From the NCBI RefSeq assembly GCF_900119365.1, contig NZ_FPJO01000002.1, positions 186,001-250,000 of the forward strand: a stretch of 64,000 nucleotides of DNA, in the 5' to 3' direction. The translations under genes were made by a program, and so were the position numbers. Source of the stretch: Streptomyces atratus (lineage in GTDB: Bacteria > Actinomycetota > Actinomycetes > Streptomycetales > Streptomycetaceae). The notes beneath the pieces are model-generated. The model saw only the letters and a program-made list of their open reading frames with translations. It was not told the DNA's origin and ran no database searches. How positions within the stretch are numbered: position 1 is the stretch's first letter; each line of letters starts with the position of its first letter. Positions 1 through 8,101 of the stretch are shown piece by piece.

Positions 1-1
1 C

Positions 2-1009
2 GGAACACGCGGCCTGCCACTGCTGCGCGAGGAGGCCCGCACACTGGATCTGTCGGACCATCAGGTGGACACCCTGGTGAGCCGATTGGCCGGCGCGGGA
101 CTGATCGACGATGTCAGGGCCGCCGGCCCGGAGACCGATGTGTTACGGAACCGGCCCGGCGCCCTGGACCGGCACCGCCCCGATCTGGCGTCGCTCTCCG
201 TCGTCCATCCCGAACCGGGCGGCGGGATGCGGCGGCTGGCGGCCCGTCGGGCGATGCGGGTCCAGGTGCGGGGCGCCGGCCGGGTCGGCGCAGCGATCGC
301 GGCGGTGCTGTCCGGGTCCGGGGTGGGCCGGGTGGAGGTTCTGGACGGCGGGCACACCGAGCCGTGGGACGTCTCGCCCGGCGGGCTTCCGCCGACGGCC
401 GTCGGGGAGCGCAGGGACACCGCCGCCCGGCAGTTGGTGCGCAGATCGGCCGCGGGTGCGGCTCCCCGGGCGGCGGAGACGGCGGGTTCCCCGGGCGGTG
501 GCGAGCCGGGACTGTCGCTGATCGTGGTGGCCCCTCGCGACGGCCTCTCGGTGTACGCCCCCGACCCGCGGTCGGCCGAATCGTGGATCGCCTCGGGGAC
601 TCCCCACCTCTACGCCGGAGTGATGGAGGCGACGGGAATCGTCGGGCCGCTGGTCCTGCCCGGGGGTACGGCCTGCGCCGGGTGCCTGGCCCTGGAGCGC
701 GCCGCCCGGGACGAGGACTGGACGAGGATACTGTCCCAGTGGCGGTCCGGGCGGCGAACTGCCGTGCAGGCCTGTGACCTGGGACTGGCGACGGCGGTGG
801 CGGGGCTGGCGGCCGCCCACGCGCTGTCCTTCCTGGACGGGGAACTGCCCGCGAGCACCGGGACTCGTTGGGAGGCCGCGCTGCCGCTGTTGGACTGGCG
901 GCCCGAGCGAATGGGACCACACCTCGAATGTTCCTGCGGAGCGGCTGGGCACACTGTGAGGGAGCGCTCCTCCGGGGCCGACGCGAGGCAGGAGACAATG
1001 GCCGGGTAA
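2..1009 (+). CDS. ThiF/HesA-type adenylyltransferase-like protein (5' truncated by window)
   Basis: The reading frame is open from base 2, so the true start lies upstream. The visible part has a degenerate Rossmann-like segment (VRGAGRVGAAIAAVLSGSGV, then VEVLDGGHTEPWDVSPGGLP) typical of ThiF/E1-like adenylyltransferases. Farther on are a Cys pair (GTACAGCL) and a C-terminal CSC that could bind zinc. The glycine-rich motif is GAGRVG and the usual catalytic Arg finger is not obvious, so enzymatic activity is uncertain. The gene precedes the UbiB-like kinase by 41 bp on the same strand, as the Rv3196-Rv3197 pair does in Mycobacterium tuberculosis (from memory). The substrate is unknown. The superfamily assignment is fairly safe, the role is not. 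Confidence 0.7.
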   Translation, partial: GTRGLPLLREEARTLDLSDHQVDTLVSRLAGAGLIDDVRAAGPETDVLRNRPGALDRHRPDLASLSVVHPEPGGGMRRLAARRAMRVQVRGAGRVGAAIAAVLSGSGVGRVEVLDGGHTEPWDVSPGGLPPTAVGERRDTAARQLVRRSAAGAAPRAAETAGSPGGGEPGLSLIVVAPRDGLSVYAPDPRSAESWIASGTPHLYAGVMEATGIVGPLVLPGGTACAGCLALERAARDEDWTRILSQWRSGRRTAVQACDLGLATAVAGLAAAHALSFLDGELPASTGTRWEAALPLLDWRPERMGPHLECSCGAAGHTVRERSSGADARQETMAG

Positions 1010-1050
1010 CCGCCGCACGCGGTACGGCAGTCTGGGATTTGGAGGGGCTC

Positions 1051-2445
1051 ATGTCTGATCTACCCCGGAAAGCGGTCACCCGTACCGCCAAGCTGGCCGC
1101 CCTGCCTCTGGGCTTCGCCGGCCGGGCGACGTGGGGTCTGGGCAAGCGGATCGGCGGGAGATCGGCGGAGTTGGTCGCCCGGGAGGTACAGCAGCGCACC
1201 GCGGACCAGCTGTTCAAGGTCCTGGGCGAGTTGAAGGGCGGGGCGATGAAGCTCGGTCAGGCCCTGTCCGTCTTCGAGTCCGCGCTGCCCGAGGAGGTCG
1301 CCGGACCGTACCGGGCGGCGCTCACCAAACTGCAGGAAGCCGCGCCGCCCATGCCCAGCGACACCGTCCACGCGGTGCTGGAGGAGCGGCTCGGCGAGGG
1401 CTGGCGGGAGTTGTTCCTCGAATTCGAGGACAGGCCGTCGGCTGCCGCCTCGATCGGTCAGGTGCACCGGGCGGTGTGGCACGACGGGCGGAACGTCGCG
1501 GTGAAGGTGCAGTATCCGGGTGCCGGTCAGGCGCTGCTCTCGGATCTGACGCAGCTCAGCAGATTCGCCCGCCTGCTCGGCCCGTTGGTCCCCGGAATGG
1601 ACATCAAACCGCTCATCACGGAGCTGCGCGACCGGGTCTCGGAGGAGCTGGACTACGAACAGGAGGCCCGGTCGCAGCGGGATCACGCCGAGGAGTTCGC
1701 GGACGACCCGGATGTGGTGATCCCCGGTGTGGTGCACCAGTCCGACCAGGTGCTGGTGACGGAGTGGATGGACGGTGTTCCGCTGGCCGAGGTGATCGCG
1801 GAGGGCACGCCGGAGCAGCGGGACCGGGCCGGTCAGTTGCTGGCACGCTTCCTCTTCTCGGGGCCCGCGCGCACCGGTCTGCTGCACGCGGACCCGCATC
1901 CGGGCAACTTCCGGCTGCTGCCGCCCGGCGAGGAGTCCGGTGACGACGGGCAGTGGCGGCTCGGAGTGCTGGACTTCGGGACGGTGGACCGGCTGCCGGG
2001 CGGTCTGCCGCAGACCATCGGGCACTCCCTGCGGCTGACGCTGGCGGGCGAGGCGGAGGTGGTGTACGAGCTGCTGCGCGAGGAGGGGTTCGTCAAGGAC
2101 TCGGTCGACCTCGACCCGGATGCGGTGCTCGACTATCTCCTGCCGATCATCGAACCGGCGCAGGTGGAGGAGTTCACCTTCACCCGGAGCTGGATGCGCA
2201 ATCAGGCGGCACGGATCGCGGATCCCCGCTCCCCCGCTCACCAGCTCGGCAAGCAGCTGAATCTGCCGCCCGCCTATCTGCTGATACACCGGGTGACGCT
2301 GAGCACGATCGGGGTGCTGTGCCAGCTGGGTGCGGCGGTGCGGCTGCGCGACGAGCTCGAATCCTGGCTGCCGGGTTTTCTGCCGGAGGACGAGCAGGGC
2401 CCAGTGGTGCAGGAGTTGGCGGGCGACGCGCCCGCCGGGGCATAG
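1051..2445 (+). CDS. UbiB/ABC1/AarF-family atypical protein kinase
   Basis: The 464-residue protein carries all the signatures of the UbiB (ABC1/ADCK) family. These are the N-terminal KxGQ motif (KLGQ near residues 67-70), an Ala-rich loop replacing the Gly-rich loop (AAASIGQVHRA, 131-141), an AVKVQ lysine near 152, the catalytic segment HADPHPGN (279-286) and the metal-binding DFG (308-310). The family binds ATP and is linked to lipid or quinone metabolism; in actinobacteria it is often annotated as an ABC transporter by mistake. I chose the ATG at 1051 because GGAGGGG lies just upstream, although the frame stays open back to 868. No membrane segment is evident. The neighbour whose homologue is WhiB7 suggests the same order as Rv3197-Rv3197A. 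Confidence 0.9.
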   Translation: MSDLPRKAVTRTAKLAALPLGFAGRATWGLGKRIGGRSAELVAREVQQRTADQLFKVLGELKGGAMKLGQALSVFESALPEEVAGPYRAALTKLQEAAPPMPSDTVHAVLEERLGEGWRELFLEFEDRPSAAASIGQVHRAVWHDGRNVAVKVQYPGAGQALLSDLTQLSRFARLLGPLVPGMDIKPLITELRDRVSEELDYEQEARSQRDHAEEFADDPDVVIPGVVHQSDQVLVTEWMDGVPLAEVIAEGTPEQRDRAGQLLARFLFSGPARTGLLHADPHPGNFRLLPPGEESGDDGQWRLGVLDFGTVDRLPGGLPQTIGHSLRLTLAGEAEVVYELLREEGFVKDSVDLDPDAVLDYLLPIIEPAQVEEFTFTRSWMRNQAARIADPRSPAHQLGKQLNLPPAYLLIHRVTLSTIGVLCQLGAAVRLRDELESWLPGFLPEDEQGPVVQELAGDAPAGA

Positions 2446-2502
2446 GACCGGAGCGTCACGGCCGACTGCGTTCCCGCCCCGCCGGGCGGTTCACCGCCGG
2501 GG

Positions 2503-2718
2503 TCACCACCAGGCGGAGTCGAGGCGGCTCTCGATCGCCCTGATGTGGGTGCGGGCGCACTCTTCGCAGAAGTACTGGTGTCTGCCGTTCTCCACGGAGC
2601 AGATCCAGGCCGGCGGTGCGGCCTCACCGTCGGCGGAGGTGCCGCACAAGGCGCAGGTGACGACCGCGGTGTCGCTCTGCGCGGGTTGCTGAATCCGGCG
2701 CTGTGTCTCCTCGTCCAC
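2503..2718 (-). CDS. Small zinc-ribbon-like conserved protein
   Basis: A 71-residue product from a GTG start at 2718, with two Cys pairs spaced as in a zinc ribbon: CALCG in the first half and CEECARTH near the C-terminus, plus HQYF between them. The function is unknown; the pattern suggests a structural zinc site. The frame is also open to an ATG at 2784, but that adds an Arg-rich stretch (about 22 residues) that looks like non-coding sequence. The ribosome site is weak for either start. The gene converges on the UbiB-like gene. I recall similar short proteins in other streptomycetes, but no functional assignment. Confidence 0.65.
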   Translation of the reverse strand: MDEETQRRIQQPAQSDTAVVTCALCGTSADGEAAPPAWICSVENGRHQYFCEECARTHIRAIESRLDSAWW

Positions 2719-2796
2719 CTCGTGACGATAACTCCGTCTCCGCCGAGCCGCGCGGCGCCACACAACGCCGCGGCGCAGCATCACCGCACAGCACGA

Positions 2797-2830
2797 CCGC
2801 GGGGCCGGCCCGTTCGGACCGGCCCCGCGG
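2797..2830. terminator. GC-rich hairpin, probable terminator
   Basis: CCGCGGGGCCGG (2797-2808) pairs perfectly with CCGGCCCCGCGG (2819-2830) over a 10-nt loop. It lies downstream of the minus-strand gene at 2911-3174. No T-run follows, as is common for streptomycete terminators. Confidence 0.6.
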
Positions 2831-2910
2831 AAGGGGTGCTGACTATGGGTACTGATCGCTGACGGGCAGAGCGGCTGCCCGGCGGCGGGTACTGCTGGTG
2901 TTCGGCCTGA

Positions 2911-3174
2911 CTAGTGCATGACCGCCATGGCCAGCGCTCGGCGGGCGCGCATCGAGGCGCGCTCGGCCCGGCGCTGCATCCGGCGCGCATTGACCAGGCG
3001 CACGGCCTGCCGTTGCGTGTCGGCCTCCCTCAGGCGGTCGTGCATATGAGCACGAGCCAGGGCTTCTGGGATGAGTTGCATCTCGCGGGTCCTGTTCTGA
3101 CGCGAGTCGTTCGCGCCGATGATCGTGACGTTCGGTGTTGCGGAGCCGACGGGCTCGTTGGTGGGGACGGACAT
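2911..3174 (-). CDS. Small Arg-rich conserved protein, function unknown
   Basis: An 87-residue product if read from the ATG at 3174; a second in-frame ATG at 3081 gives 56 residues. The C-terminal half is a strongly basic, helix-prone segment (MQLIPEALARAHMHDRLREA then many Arg and Ala residues) and looks like a genuine conserved streptomycete sequence. The N-terminal half is less typical and has no convincing ribosome site, so the shorter form is possible. Charge and helicity suggest nucleic-acid or ribosome contact, but this is only a guess. It is downstream of wblC on the same strand, about 90 bp after the wblC stop, and may be cotranscribed with it. Confidence 0.55.
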   Translation of the reverse strand: MSVPTNEPVGSATPNVTIIGANDSRQNRTREMQLIPEALARAHMHDRLREADTQRQAVRLVNARRMQRRAERASMRARRALAMAVMH

Positions 3175-3266
3175 TTCTGCCTGATTTCGGGGATCGTGGG
3201 TGTGGGGACGGTCGATGGTGCCGATGCGCTTCATGGGTTTGGGGGCCGTGACCCCCAGTCCGGCGA

Positions 3267-3635
3267 TCACGCCGCGACCGGGTTCTTGCGCGGACGGCCA
3301 CGCGGCCGCTTGCGAGCGACGACGACGCCCTGGATGAAGAGCTCACCGCCCCAGACGCCCCACGGCTCGCGACGCTCCTTGGCGCCTGCGAGACAGGCCT
3401 CGACGAGCGGGCAGGTGCGGCAGAGGGACTTGGCGTACTCGACGTCGGCGGGCGACTCCGCGAAGAAGACCTCCGGGTCGTAGGAGCGGCACGGGACGGG
3501 CACGCCGAGGTTCTCGATGGCGTCGTCGAGCGCGGTGAGCGCGGTGAGGGGGATCAAGGTGGAGTCCTCCGTGAGGCCGGGCGGCGAGATCGTGTCGGAA
3601 GGCGGTACGGACGGGGCGTGCGCTTCGAGTTGCAC
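3267..3635 (-). CDS. wblC: WhiB-family Fe-S transcription factor WblC (WhiB7)
   Basis: A 122-residue Wbl protein. Four cysteines at about 49, 72, 75 and 81 give the C-x22-C-x2-C-x5-C pattern that binds a [4Fe-4S] cluster. The GVWGG turn is at about 93-97 and the AT-hook RGRPRK at about 112-117. The AT-hook identifies the WhiB7/WblC subgroup, which acts with the principal sigma factor at promoters carrying an AT-rich block just upstream of -35, and controls intrinsic resistance to ribosome-targeting antibiotics. I placed the start at the GTG at 3635, preceded by GAGGA; the frame continues upstream to 3749 without support. A long leader with a uORF and a terminator lies upstream. Neighbours uvrD2, mycoredoxin and nudC match the mycobacterial whiB7 locus. 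Confidence 0.95.
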   Translation of the reverse strand: MQLEAHAPSVPPSDTISPPGLTEDSTLIPLTALTALDDAIENLGVPVPCRSYDPEVFFAESPADVEYAKSLCRTCPLVEACLAGAKERREPWGVWGGELFIQGVVVARKRPRGRPRKNPVAA

Positions 3636-3750
3636 GGTGGGTGGTGTCCTCGTCTGGTCGTTCCGGCCTGTTGGCCGGGTGGCGGCTGGTACCGGGTGTT
3701 GCTTGTCCCGAGGCTCCTTCGTGCTGTCTCGTCCGTTCGGACAAAACAAA

Positions 3751-3785
3751 AGGGCCGCGGATCCCGAGTGGGGTTCCGCGGCCCT
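3751..3785 (-). terminator. Intrinsic terminator in the wblC leader (attenuator)
   Basis: Read on the minus strand, AGGGCCGCGG (3785-3776) pairs with CCGCGGCCCT (3760-3751). The stem extends inward through a CCC/GGG pairing with one mismatch, and TTTTGTTTTG follows immediately (3750-3741). A T-rich tail is rare for streptomycete terminators. It lies 115 bp upstream of the wblC start and 24 bp after the uORF stop, the position expected of an attenuator rather than an operon end. Confidence 0.85.
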
Positions 3786-3808
3786 GAAGGCGCCGGCCTG
3801 ATGGTGGA

Positions 3809-4144
3809 TCAGGCTGGATCACTCCAGGGTTCAGGCCCACGGAAGGCCCACATCGTGTGGTGCTGGATCGTCTGCTTCTTGGCGCCGGATTCCGCTCCCG
3901 CACCGACGGCCGCAAAGGCATAGGCCTGGGCCTGTCCCTTCGCTACTGCTGCTGCCGGTGCCTGAGCCGGTCGCTCATTGCGCTCCCGCACGGGGAAGCT
4001 CGCCGGAGACAGCGGGCCGGCGACGGAAATACCGGACAGACCGGTGCCACGCAGCGAGGAATCGGAAGAGCAGGAGAGGCCGAGCGAGCAGGCGGAGACG
4101 ACCGAAAGATCGGTCATTTTGTTGGTCTCGATGATGCTGATCAC
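3809..4144 (-). CDS. Candidate wblC leader ORF (uORF)
   Basis: A 111-codon ORF lies wholly inside the wblC leader, between the candidate promoter and the attenuator. Its GTG start at 4144 has a strong ribosome site (GAGGAGG, eight bases upstream), better than that of wblC itself. The N-terminus reads VISIIETNKMTDLS and the middle is Ser-rich (SLGLSCSSDSS); the rest is Ala-rich and low in complexity, with no recognisable domain. In whiB7/wblC systems, a translated upstream ORF senses ribosome inhibition and decides whether the downstream terminator forms. Its placement fits that role. I infer a regulatory function for its translation, not for the product; the effective uORF might be shorter than the full frame. 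Confidence 0.65.
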   Translation of the reverse strand: MISIIETNKMTDLSVVSACSLGLSCSSDSSLRGTGLSGISVAGPLSPASFPVRERNERPAQAPAAAVAKGQAQAYAFAAVGAGAESGAKKQTIQHHTMWAFRGPEPWSDPA

Positions 4145-4256
4145 TTCAATCGCCTCCTCTCGGCGTCTCGGGCGGACCGGCGGGCCGGTCCTACGTATTC
4201 GGATAAGTACAGCACAGGGCCAGGGCTTCAGAGAAGTCGCTGTTCCCGTGGTTAAG

Positions 4257-4298
4257 AACCTATGGTGATGACTGGGGCAGGCGCAAACTATTTTTTCG
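4257..4298 (-). promoter_or_regulatory. Candidate wblC promoter with WhiB7-type AT-rich block
   Basis: On the minus strand the order is an AT-rich block GAAAAAATAGT (about 4298-4288), then -35 TTGCGC (4286-4281), an 18-bp spacer and -10 TAGGTT (4262-4257). An AT-rich block directly abutting -35 is the architecture recognised by WhiB7/WblC with the principal sigma factor, suggesting autoregulation. The predicted start, about 4250, gives a leader of roughly 615 nt. The block overlaps the end of uvrD2. Confidence 0.65.
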
Positions 4299-4309
4299 AC
4301 GAGTTTTTC

Positions 4310-6502
4310 TCACACTTCGCCAGCAGCCTCGCCGAGCACCTCTTCCACCATCTCACCTGCGCAAATGGCCAGAACCGCGGTCCCGAACCGGCCCAGCTTC
4401 CGCGCGCCGACCCCGGGGATCACCGCCAGTTCGCCCGCGCTGCCCGGTACGGCCTCGGCGATCGCCATCAGCGTCTTGTCCGTGAACACGCAGTAGGCGG
4501 GCTGACCGATCTCCTTCGCCCTGACCGCCCGCCAGTCGCGCAGCCGCTCGTACAGCGCCTCGTCCATGTCGGAGGGGCAGTCCTCGCAGCGCATCAGCTT
4601 CATCTCACCGGCGTCGGTGAGGGTCTTGCCGCAGACCCGGCACCGGGCGGGGCCCCGGCGGCCGCGCTTGGCGACCGGCTCCGGGCCCCGTTCGATCCCG
4701 CCGCCACCGCCTGTGCCGCGTGCGCCGAGGGGCGCCGAGCCCGGGCGCAGCCCGCTGAGGAAGCGGCTCGGGCGCCGTCCGGCGCGGCCGCCGGGCGAGC
4801 GGGAGAGCGACCACGACAGCGAGAGGTGGAGGCGGGCCCGGGTGACGCCGACGTACAGCAGCCGGCGCTCCTCCTCGATCTGCTCGTCGGTCTTGGCGTA
4901 GGTGATCGGCATCATGCCCTCGGTCAGGCCGACCAGGAACACGGCGTCCCACTCCAGTCCCTTCGCCGAGTGGAGCGAGGCGAGGGTGACGCCCTGGACC
5001 GTGGGGGCGTGCTGGGCGGCGGCCCGCTCGTCGAGCTCCGCCACCAGGTCGGAGAGCGTCGCGCCCGGCCTGGCCCGTTCGAAGTCCTCGGCGAGCCGGA
5101 CCAGGGCGGCCAGGGATTCCCAGCGGTCGCGCACCGCCCCCGAGCCCGTGGGGGGCTCCGAGGTCCACCCCTTGGTGGAAAGCACCGCGCGCACCTCCGC
5201 GGGCAGCCCCTCCGCGTCGTCGAGCAGGGAGTCGTTGCCCCCGGCACGGGCGGCGCCGCGCAGGGCGACTCCCGCCTCCCGCACCTCCGCCCGTTCGAAG
5301 AAGCGCTCCGCGCCGCGCAGCTGGTACGGCACGCCCGCGTCCGCCAGGGCCTGCTCGTACACCTCGGACTGGGAGTTGACCCGGTAGAGCACGGCGATCT
5401 CGCCGGCCGGGACCCCGGCGGCGATCAGCTCGCGGATCCGGCGGGCGGTGCCCTCGGCCTCCGAGGGCTCGTCCGCGTACTCCGCGTAGGCGGGCTCGGG
5501 GCCGGGCTCGCGCTGCGAGACCAGTTCGAGCCGGTGCTCGGCGGCGCGGCCTCGGGCCTGGCCGAGCAGTCCGTTGGCCAGATGGACGACCTGGGGGGTG
5601 GAGCGGTAGTCCCGGACCAGCTTGACCACCGTCGCGCGGGGATGGCGGGTGCGGAAGTTCAGCAGGTGGTCGGGGGTGGCTCCGGTGAAGGAGTAGATCG
5701 TCTGGCTCGCGTCGCCGACGACGCACAGGGTGTCCCGGTCGCCGAGCCAGAGGTCGAGCAGCCGCTGCTGGAGCGGGCTGACGTCCTGGTACTCGTCGAC
5801 GACGAAGTGCTGGTACTGGCGGCGGACGTGGTCGGCGATGTCGTGGCGGTCCTGGAGGATGGCGACGGTGAGCAGCAGCACGTCCTCGAAGTCGATCACC
5901 GAGCGGTCGCGCTTCAGCTCCTCGTACGTCGCGTAGATCTGGGAGATCTCGGCCGGGTCGCGCGGGGCGTCGCGCTGGGTCTTCGCGACCACGGCCGGGT
6001 AGTCGGCGGGCACGGTCTGGGTGACCTTGGACCACTCGATCTCGCTGGTGACGTCCCGCAGCTCGTTGCGGTCGAGCCGGATGCGGCAGCGGGCGGCGGC
6101 CTCGGCGACCAGCTGGACCTTGCGCTCCAGCAGCCGGGGCAGGTCACCGCCGACCGCTTTCGGCCAGAAGTACTGGAGCTGGCGCAGGGCGGCGGAGTGG
6201 AAGGTCCGCGCCTGGACGCCTCCGGCGCCGAGCTGGCGCAGCCGTCCGCGCATCTCACCGGCGGCCCGGTTGGTGAACGTGACGGCAAGCACACTCGTGG
6301 GCTGGAGTATCCCGGCGCGCACCCCGTACGCGATGCGATGGGTGATCGCACGCGTCTTGCCCGTACCGGCTCCGGCCAGCACACACACCGGGCCGTGCAG
6401 GGCCGTGGCGACCTCGCGCTGCTCGGGGTCCAGGCCGTCGAGCACGGCGTCGGCCGACTCGGGGACCTGCGGGAAAAGGGAGGAATGCGTTGCTGCTGTC
6501 AC
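4310..6502 (-). CDS. uvrD2: UvrD2-type superfamily 1 DNA helicase with HRDC domain
   Basis: A 730-residue SF1A helicase. It has Walker A AGAGTGKT (43-50), TFTNRAAGEM, motif II VVDEYQDVSPLQQ, GDASQTIYSFTGA (motif III), SAKGLEWDAVF (motif V) and VGVTRAR (motif VI). After a low-complexity linker comes a tetracysteine motif (CRVCGKT ... CEDCPSD) and a C-terminal HRDC domain, the layout of mycobacterial UvrD2. It unwinds DNA 3'-5' in repair or replication. I use the GTG at 6502 because helicase homology begins just downstream; the frame stays open to 6811 with Arg-rich, non-coding-looking sequence. The ribosome site is weak. It is divergent from the mycoredoxin gene and followed by the wblC promoter. 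Confidence 0.93.
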   Translation of the reverse strand: MTAATHSSLFPQVPESADAVLDGLDPEQREVATALHGPVCVLAGAGTGKTRAITHRIAYGVRAGILQPTSVLAVTFTNRAAGEMRGRLRQLGAGGVQARTFHSAALRQLQYFWPKAVGGDLPRLLERKVQLVAEAAARCRIRLDRNELRDVTSEIEWSKVTQTVPADYPAVVAKTQRDAPRDPAEISQIYATYEELKRDRSVIDFEDVLLLTVAILQDRHDIADHVRRQYQHFVVDEYQDVSPLQQRLLDLWLGDRDTLCVVGDASQTIYSFTGATPDHLLNFRTRHPRATVVKLVRDYRSTPQVVHLANGLLGQARGRAAEHRLELVSQREPGPEPAYAEYADEPSEAEGTARRIRELIAAGVPAGEIAVLYRVNSQSEVYEQALADAGVPYQLRGAERFFERAEVREAGVALRGAARAGGNDSLLDDAEGLPAEVRAVLSTKGWTSEPPTGSGAVRDRWESLAALVRLAEDFERARPGATLSDLVAELDERAAAQHAPTVQGVTLASLHSAKGLEWDAVFLVGLTEGMMPITYAKTDEQIEEERRLLYVGVTRARLHLSLSWSLSRSPGGRAGRRPSRFLSGLRPGSAPLGARGTGGGGGIERGPEPVAKRGRRGPARCRVCGKTLTDAGEMKLMRCEDCPSDMDEALYERLRDWRAVRAKEIGQPAYCVFTDKTLMAIAEAVPGSAGELAVIPGVGARKLGRFGTAVLAICAGEMVEEVLGEAAGEV

Positions 6503-6779
6503 CCCGCCATGCTGCCAGGTCGGGAGAGGCGGGCGCGGAAGTTGTCCACAGGCGAAGCGCATCCGTCGTACTAATACGGCCCGGCTGATCCCGCACCGGT
6601 GCGCCCCGGCTGATCCCGCAATCGCCCCAGCCGCCCCGGCCCGGCTGCGGGAATGGTGGTTGCCTCGCGTACGTTCCCTTTCCGTGCGGCGACGCACGGT
6701 CCAGCTTCTCCGCGTGACGGATGAGGCGGATGCGACAGACGAGTCTGAGAAGACTGACGAGACCAAGGAGCGCGAAGAC

Positions 6780-7034
6780 ATGTCGGGCACTGTGACGATG
6801 TACAGCACCACGTGGTGCGGCTACTGCCGTCGGCTCAAGAGCCAGATGGACCGCGAGGGCATCGCGTACAACGAGATCAACATCGAGCAGGACCCGCAGT
6901 CCGCGGCCTTCGTCGAGAAGGCCAACGGGGGCAACCAGACCGTTCCCACCGTCCTGGTGGTCGGCTCCACGGGCGCCGAGGCCGTCATGACGAACCCGTC
7001 CCTGGCGCAGGTGAAGCAGGCGCTCGCCGCCTGA
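6780..7034 (+). CDS. Mycoredoxin (glutaredoxin-like thiol oxidoreductase)
   Basis: An 84-residue thioredoxin-fold protein with the active site CGYC at 13-16 (TTWCGYCRRLK), the cis-proline segment TVPTVLVVG and the C-terminal helix of mycoredoxin-1. Mycoredoxins reduce mycothiol mixed disulfides in actinobacteria; cells lacking glutathione use mycothiol. The ATG at 6780 is preceded by AAGGAG at good spacing. It sits between uvrD2 and nudC, as Rv3198A (mrx1) does in M. tuberculosis. The 277-bp divergent region upstream has two copies of CGGCTGATCCCGCA (about 6582-6631) but no promoter I can name. Confidence 0.93.
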   Translation: MSGTVTMYSTTWCGYCRRLKSQMDREGIAYNEINIEQDPQSAAFVEKANGGNQTVPTVLVVGSTGAEAVMTNPSLAQVKQALAA

Positions 7035-7055
7035 TTCCGCCTCTCCCGCGGTACG

Positions 7056-7094
7056 AGGACGCCCCCTCCGGTCGAGCACCGGAGGGGGCGTCCT
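7056..7094. terminator. Perfect 17-bp bidirectional terminator hairpin
   Basis: AGGACGCCCCCTCCGGT (7056-7072) pairs perfectly with 7078-7094 over a five-base loop. It separates the convergent mycoredoxin and nudC genes and probably terminates both. Confidence 0.85.
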
Positions 7095-7109
7095 GGCATG
7101 GATCCGGGG

Positions 7110-8057
7110 TCAGCCGACGGTGCCCGGCTTCGGGAGCGGCTTGCCGTACCAGAGCTCGATCAGGCGCGCCGCGATCGAGATGCCGTACGGGGGCAGGATC
7201 TCGCCCGATTCGAAGGCGGCCTTCAGGTCCTCGCGGGAGAACCAGCGGGCCTCCTCGATCTCCTCGCCGTCCACATTGATCTCGGACGAGGTGGCCCGGG
7301 CCATGAAACCGAGCATCAGGCTCGACGGGAACGGCCAGGGCTGGCTGGCGATGTACTCGACCTCGCCGACCGTGACCCCCGCCTCCTCGAACACCTCGCG
7401 CACCACGGACTGCTCGATCGACTCCCCCGGCTCGACGAAGCCCGCGAGCGTCGAGAAGCGGCCCTCGGGCCAGTGCACCTGACGGCCCAGCAGGGCGCGG
7501 TCCTGGTCGTCGGTCACCAGCATGATCACCGCGGGGTCGGTGCGCGGGTAGTGCTCGGCGCCGCAGGCCGGGCAGCGGCGGATGTGACCGGCCGCCGCGA
7601 TGACCGTGCGCTCGCCGCAGCGGGAGCAGAAGCGGTGCAGGCGCTGCCAGTTCTCCAGGGCCACCGCGTGCACCATCAGGCCCGCGTCGCGCGGGTCCAG
7701 CAGCAGACCGGCCTCGCGCAGGCCGGCCGGGCGGGCCGGCTGGTCCATGCGGCCGGGCAGGGAGTCCTTCTGGAGCGCGAAGTAGCTGACGCCGTCCTCG
7801 TCGGTGCCGAGGAAGTAGCGGTGGGTCTCGGTGACCGGGGCCTCGAAGGCCGGAGTCATGACGATCTCCGTACCGCCGTCGGCGGTGTCGTCGATCAGCA
7901 CCTGGCCGCCGGAGACGACGAACACGCGGGTGGTCGGGTGGCTCCACGCGGCGGACAGCCATGCCTCGTCGAGGCGGTGGTGCGCGGCGCGGTCGATGCC
8001 GCTGGGCGCGGTGAGACCGATGGGCCGGTCTGCGGTGGCGTTGTCGAAGGTGCTCAC
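7110..8057 (-). CDS. nudC: NAD(H) pyrophosphatase / NAD-cap hydrolase NudC
   Basis: A 315-residue Nudix hydrolase. A zinc ribbon is present (CSRC at 144-147, CPAC at 162-165). The Nudix box spans about 206-228 (GFVEPGESIEQSVVREVFEE start, with Gly, Glu, REVFEE in place). The array SQPWPFPSS at 238-246 is the hallmark of the NudC subfamily that cleaves NADH to NMNH and AMP and removes NAD caps from RNA. The N-terminal domain is of normal length. The ATG at 8057 is the usual family start. The stop of the next gene upstream on this strand lies past 8102, about 45 bp away in the same direction, so the two may be cotranscribed. Synteny with Rv3199c supports the call. Confidence 0.95.
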   Translation of the reverse strand: MSTFDNATADRPIGLTAPSGIDRAAHHRLDEAWLSAAWSHPTTRVFVVSGGQVLIDDTADGGTEIVMTPAFEAPVTETHRYFLGTDEDGVSYFALQKDSLPGRMDQPARPAGLREAGLLLDPRDAGLMVHAVALENWQRLHRFCSRCGERTVIAAAGHIRRCPACGAEHYPRTDPAVIMLVTDDQDRALLGRQVHWPEGRFSTLAGFVEPGESIEQSVVREVFEEAGVTVGEVEYIASQPWPFPSSLMLGFMARATSSEINVDGEEIEEARWFSREDLKAAFESGEILPPYGISIAARLIELWYGKPLPKPGTVG

Positions 8058-8101
8058 AGGTGCTTCCTACTCCCCCGGGATGGATCGGGTGTTCAGAGGA
8101 T

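Noticed and set aside
6503..6811. N-terminal extension of uvrD2
   Set aside because: The extra residues are Arg/Ser-rich with no homology and overlap the divergent promoter region and mycoredoxin start; the helicase begins at the GTG at 6502.
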